A DNA stretch of 18,931 nucleotides from contig CALAZQ010000448.1 of the NCBI GenBank assembly GCA_937926325.1, positions 1-18,931 on the forward strand. The letters are read 5' to 3'. How positions within the stretch are numbered: position 1 is the first letter of the stretch; each line of letters opens with the position of its first letter. The notes beneath the pieces are model-generated. The model had not been told where the DNA came from, searched no databases, and was given only the letters and a program-made list of their open reading frames with translations. Of the stretch, positions 16,132 to 18,931 are shown in pieces. The DNA is from an uncultured Planctomycetaceae bacterium. Lineage in GTDB: Bacteria; Planctomycetota; Planctomycetia; Pirellulales; UBA1268. The position numbers were made by a program, and so were the translations under genes.

Positions 16132-16472
16132 GCTGGCGGTGCTCCCGTTTCGGTGGCTGGCGACTGCCTCGGCCGCACGAGAATGCGACCCGCCTCGCAA
16201 CGAACCTGATAGACCTGCTGCCGAACCGTCTGGGAATACCGATGCCGGCCGCTGGTGACATCAAACTGCCAGCCATGCCAGGGACAGGTGATAATCGCAC
16301 CGCAGAGCGTGCCTGTCCCCAGCGGTCCACCTTGGTGCGGACAGAGGCCGTCGATGGCATGGTACACACCGTCGACGTTCGCCACCGCGACCATGCGATC
16401 ACCGGCGACCCGTTCGATGCTGCTGCCGGGCGGACAGTCGCTTTCGGCCGCGATGTCGAACCACTCCGCCAT
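16128..16472 (-). CDS. Small Rieske [2Fe-2S] ferredoxin-like protein
   Basis: 114 residues forming a single Rieske domain. The cluster ligands are clear: Cys44 and His46 in LCPHQGGPLG and Cys63 and His66 in TCPWHGWQFD, the spacing of NirD and of dioxygenase ferredoxins. No signal peptide or Tat motif, so it is cytoplasmic. Such proteins pass electrons to an oxygenase or reductase, but no partner enzyme is encoded nearby; instead its stop overlaps the GNAT start. It lies 51 bases after the acyltransferase gene, so it is probably in the same transcript. The ribosome site is weak. Whether it serves nitrite reduction, lipid modification or another redox step cannot be told. Confidence 0.93.
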   Translation of the reverse strand: MAEWFDIAAESDCPPGSSIERVAGDRMVAVANVDGVYHAIDGLCPHQGGPLGTGTLCGAIITCPWHGWQFDVTSGRHRYSQTVRQQVYQVRCEAGRILVRPRQSPATETGAPPA

Positions 16473-16523
16473 GCTGTCGATCGCGTCAGAACTACGGGAA
16501 CAGACGGCTCACCGGAGCCTGTC

Positions 16524-17471
16524 TCAGGCCACTGCCTTGGGCCTGTCGCGAGCCACCTTAGCGGCTGTGGCGAAACACCGCCATCGGCGGTGCACCCACC
16601 AATACTGTCCCGGCCGCCGGCGAATGGCACCCTCGAGAAGGGTCGTGTACCACTGCGAGAGGGCGGTCAGTCCGGCGGCTTCGGGCCCTTCCATGCGTGG
16701 ATCACTCACCCCCTCGACCCGCAGATCGAAGCTGAACAGGCCCGCCCGGCGAGTGGCCGTGCAGACGATCACCGGCGCCTCGGAGGAGAGGGCGAAGACG
16801 CCGATCGCTTTATGGACACTTGCCGGCCGGCCGAAGAAATCGACGCGGCAGCCCTTGGGGCCGGCGGCCTGATCACCAAGCAGGCCGATTGCCCCCTGCT
16901 CCTCCAGCACGGCCGCGACATCAGGGGCACTGCCCCGCTTGGGCAGAATCGTTTGGCCCCGCGACTCGCGGAACTCGGTCACAAAGCGGTCAAGCAAGGG
17001 GTTGTCGAGTTCCCGGGCAACTGAGAAGAGTTTGAAGCCGAACACGCCGAACAGGTAGGCCGCCAGCTCAAAGTTGCCGTAGTGGCCGGAGAGCACCACC
17101 TTGGGCCGATCGAGCCACATGGTGCGGACGAACTGCTCCATGCCCGTGATCTGCAGGTGCCGCCGCCAGGTCGTCTTGCGAATCACCCGGGGCGCATGGG
17201 CGATCTCCACCACCATCAAAAGCAGATGCTCCCACATCGCCCGGGCGGTGTCACGGCACTGAGCGTCGGTCCAGTCGGGAAAGGCCTGCCGCAGGTTGTC
17301 GCGGACGACGGTCCGGCGAATTTTGACCCGGTTGGCCAGAAAATCGGACCAGCTGCGGGCCTGCCGTTCGAGGAATGGCCGCGGCAGCGCCTGCACGATG
17401 CAGATCGCCACCCGGACGGCGATGTAGGCAAGTCGATCGACCGCGCGGCCGCCCAGGGTTCGGTCTGCCAT
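16524..17471 (-). CDS. LpxL/HtrB-family lipid A acyltransferase-like protein
   Basis: 315 residues. The LpxL family transfers a secondary acyl chain from acyl-ACP to lipid A at the inner membrane. The N-terminus has an amphipathic or hydrophobic helix (about 13-30) followed by VVRDNLRQAFPD, typical of the family. The catalytic H-x4-E is SGHYGNFE (His130, Glu135). QTILPKRG (173-180), GLLGDQAAGPKGCRVDFFGRPA (split around Asp200-Gln201) and YWWVHRRWR (290-298) match the later conserved blocks. The ATG at 17471 follows GGTGGAAA. It lies downstream of the CPBP protease gene with a 108-base gap holding a hairpin. The acceptor in this organism could be lipid A or another glycolipid; the presence of other lpx genes cannot be judged here. 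Confidence 0.9.
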   Translation of the reverse strand: MADRTLGGRAVDRLAYIAVRVAICIVQALPRPFLERQARSWSDFLANRVKIRRTVVRDNLRQAFPDWTDAQCRDTARAMWEHLLLMVVEIAHAPRVIRKTTWRRHLQITGMEQFVRTMWLDRPKVVLSGHYGNFELAAYLFGVFGFKLFSVARELDNPLLDRFVTEFRESRGQTILPKRGSAPDVAAVLEEQGAIGLLGDQAAGPKGCRVDFFGRPASVHKAIGVFALSSEAPVIVCTATRRAGLFSFDLRVEGVSDPRMEGPEAAGLTALSQWYTTLLEGAIRRRPGQYWWVHRRWRCFATAAKVARDRPKAVA

Positions 17472-17497
17472 GACGTGTTTCCACCAGTTCCGCCGTC

Positions 17498-17516
17498 AAC
17501 GGCCCTCCTGGCCGTT
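17498..17516 (-). repeat. Perfect 7-bp inverted repeat (hairpin) between the CPBP and acyltransferase genes
   Basis: AACGGCC and GGCCGTT enclose a five-base loop, which reads AGGAG on the minus strand. It lies in the 108-base gap upstream of the LpxL-like gene, about 27 bases before its ATG. There is no T-run on either strand, so a simple Rho-independent terminator is not supported. It could be an mRNA stability or translation-control element, or chance in GC-rich DNA. Confidence 0.45.
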
Positions 17517-17579
17517 TCAAACCGAAGTCTCTCCCACCCTCGGCATTTTCACCAGATCGGTTTTTCAGGCCCGATTCGT

Positions 17580-18401
17580 TCAGCCGGATGGCGGCGGTTC
17601 GGACCGGGCAAGCAGCAGCAGGCCCACACTGACAGCATTGAACAGCGCATGCACGACGATACAGGGCAGAATGCTGCCCCGCTGTCGCGCCAGATAGCCG
17701 GTGGCCAGGCCGAACCCGATCAGCGGTATCCAGCCGAGGCCGTGCCCGACATGGGCCAAGCCGAAGGCGACGGCGGAAATGACGACGGCCCGGTCGCCGA
17801 AGCGGGTCTCCAGCCAGCCCTGCAGCACCCGCCGGAAGAAAAACTCTTCGGCAATCGGCGCGGCGACCACCGCCGAGAACAGCACCAGCCCAACCGCCGC
17901 CCCGCTGCTGTCGGCGACCAGAAAGTCGATGACCGGATGCCGGTAAGAGACGACAAAGTGATCAAGCAAGGCGGCGATCGCCAGCAGGGGGGGCACGATG
18001 ATCACCCAGGTGGCCACCGCCAGCCTCAGCCCCTCGACCGGCCGCGGATCCCGCAGCCCGAGGCTGGCTGGCGTCGCTCCCCGCAGTCTCAGGATCAGGC
18101 CGCCCAGCAGCGTGAAGACCAGCATGGCAACGGCATTGGCAAGCAGACGGGGCCCGAGATCGGGCGGCTCGTTTGCGGCGACTGCCGCCTGCCTGCCCGC
18201 CAGCAGGTCGCCTGCCACGGCCTGGCAGAGCAGAAACAGCAGGAAGAGCCCCGCCACGTCGAGCCCCTGCCACGGCACCGTCGCACGCGGTAAGGGCGGC
18301 ACCAGCGGCTGCCCCACCCGAGCCCGGCCAATCAGCCGGATGAGCCCCACGCCACTGGCCAGGCAGGCTGCGACTGCCAGCGGACCGACCAGCCAGGTCA
18401 C
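17580..18401 (-). CDS. CPBP-family intramembrane metalloprotease (CAAX protease / Abi-like)
   Basis: 273 residues with about seven hydrophobic helices. The CPBP motifs are intact: APIAEEFFFR (Glu185, Glu186, Arg190), FGLAHVGHG (His217) and HALFNA (His251, Asn255), forming the membrane-buried metal site related to Rce1. The GTG at 18401 overlaps the pgsA stop by four bases (GTGA) and starts a plausible first helix; the longer frame to 18572 runs through pgsA out of frame and is spurious. Bacterial members process peptides or act in stress and bacteriocin immunity, but most have no known substrate. Coupling to pgsA suggests a membrane-related role, which is inference. Confidence 0.9.
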   Translation of the reverse strand: MTWLVGPLAVAACLASGVGLIRLIGRARVGQPLVPPLPRATVPWQGLDVAGLFLLFLLCQAVAGDLLAGRQAAVAANEPPDLGPRLLANAVAMLVFTLLGGLILRLRGATPASLGLRDPRPVEGLRLAVATWVIIVPPLLAIAALLDHFVVSYRHPVIDFLVADSSGAAVGLVLFSAVVAAPIAEEFFFRRVLQGWLETRFGDRAVVISAVAFGLAHVGHGLGWIPLIGFGLATGYLARQRGSILPCIVVHALFNAVSVGLLLLARSEPPPSG

Positions 18402-18931
18402 TGCGCCGCTCCCAACAGCGGACGGGCGGCAAGGATGTATTCCCCGCCAGACCAGATCGTGGTCAGCACTGCCAGCCAGGCAACCGCGACAGCAGCCCCA
18501 TGAACCGTGACGCCTCCAGCGGTCAACTCGGGCCAGACCCGGCTGCCCAGTTCCAGCCCGATGGCCACGCACTGAAACACCATCTTGAGCTTGCCCGACC
18601 AGCCGGCGGAAAAGTCGTGCCCAGCCCGCTCCATCTCGGACCGAATGGCGGTGACCACCAGTTCCCGGACGACGATCACGACCGCCATCCAGGGCAACAG
18701 GGCCGAGCCGGTACGGTCGGCCAGTAGCACAAAGGTGCCGCAGACAATCACCTTATCGACCAGCGGGTCAAAGATTCGGCCCAGCCGGCTGACCTGATTG
18801 AACCGGCGGGCATACCAGCCATCGACCCAGTCGGTCGCCGCCGCCACCACAAACAGCACCAGTGCCGCCAGCGGCTGCGAGCCAGCCACCCCCTCGATCA
18901 CCGCGAACAGGATGATCGCCAGTACCAATCG
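18398..18931 (-). CDS. pgsA: CDP-diacylglycerol--glycerol-3-phosphate 3-phosphatidyltransferase (partial, start beyond window)
   Basis: PgsA makes phosphatidylglycerol phosphate from CDP-diacylglycerol and glycerol-3-phosphate at the inner membrane, the first committed step to phosphatidylglycerol. The frame is open to the right edge, and the first visible residues (R-L-V-L-A-I-I) match the part of PgsA just after the usual 'N.PN.LT..R' start, so about 10-20 residues are missing. The CDP-alcohol phosphotransferase signature D-x2-D-G-x2-A-R-x8-G-x3-D-x3-D is complete: DWVDGWYARR, then G, D and D in LGRIFDPLVD. Several hydrophobic helices follow, and VVRELVVTAIRSEMERAG fits the PgsA rather than the CLS or PSS branch. 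A TTG at 18928 is not the true start. It is the first visible gene of the leftward envelope unit. Confidence 0.93.
   Translation of the reverse strand, partial: RLVLAIILFAVIEGVAGSQPLAALVLFVVAAATDWVDGWYARRFNQVSRLGRIFDPLVDKVIVCGTFVLLADRTGSALLPWMAVVIVVRELVVTAIRSEMERAGHDFSAGWSGKLKMVFQCVAIGLELGSRVWPELTAGGVTVHGAAVAVAWLAVLTTIWSGGEYILAARPLLGAAQ

Noticed and set aside
17082..18293. A 403-codon plus-strand frame opposite the CPBP and acyltransferase genes
   Set aside because: It crosses two real genes and their gap antisense, and its product is a His/Gln/Arg-rich sequence without structure.

Overview
The window looks like a piece of a GC-rich planctomycete chromosome, most likely of the Pirellulales type. 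This is inferred from gene content, since no rRNA is present. The pointers are a formylglycine sulfatase with a signal peptide, two HtrA-like proteases, a membrane-anchored Gfo/Idh/MocA-like protein, a small murE-like/murB/ftsQ-like cluster with no ftsA or ftsZ after it, and a lipid A type acyltransferase next to pgsA. Coding density is very high, GTG starts are common, and neighbouring genes often overlap by four bases (GTGA or ATGA). I see no tRNA, rRNA, insertion sequence, CRISPR array or prophage.

Layout. (1) 1-560 (+): C-terminal part of an IclR-family regulator, cut by the window edge. (2) 690-4631 (-): cinA, a membrane-anchored S1C protease, then a secreted sulfatase, read right to left as a probable operon. 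(3) 4798-9655 (+): a membrane-anchored oxidoreductase-like protein, a secreted two-PDZ HtrA-like protease, thiL, tsaE and an isochorismatase-family hydrolase. (4) 9662-13064 (-): murE-like Mur ligase, murB homologue and FtsQ-like POTRA protein. (5) 13384-15167 (+): a protein built from two degenerate receiver-like halves, then a lipoprotein with a zincin HExxH motif. (6) 15178-18931 (-): pgsA (cut by the right edge), CPBP intramembrane protease, LpxL-like acyltransferase, Rieske protein and double-GNAT protein.

How the genes work together. Most of the window concerns the cell envelope: secreted or membrane proteases, peptidoglycan-type genes, phosphatidylglycerol synthesis and lipid acylation. 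thiL and tsaE are housekeeping genes for thiamine diphosphate and for the tRNA modification t6A.

The most striking point is that several proteins keep a recognisable enzyme fold but have lost the residues used for catalysis. The MurB homologue lacks the Arg, Ser and Glu of the classical active site. The adjacent Mur ligase keeps its ATP-binding half but lacks the usual C-terminal MurE motifs. CinA has a broken deamidase domain. The oxidoreductase-like protein has NHP where EKP is expected. All of these residue assignments were made by eye against remembered family motifs and need a real alignment.
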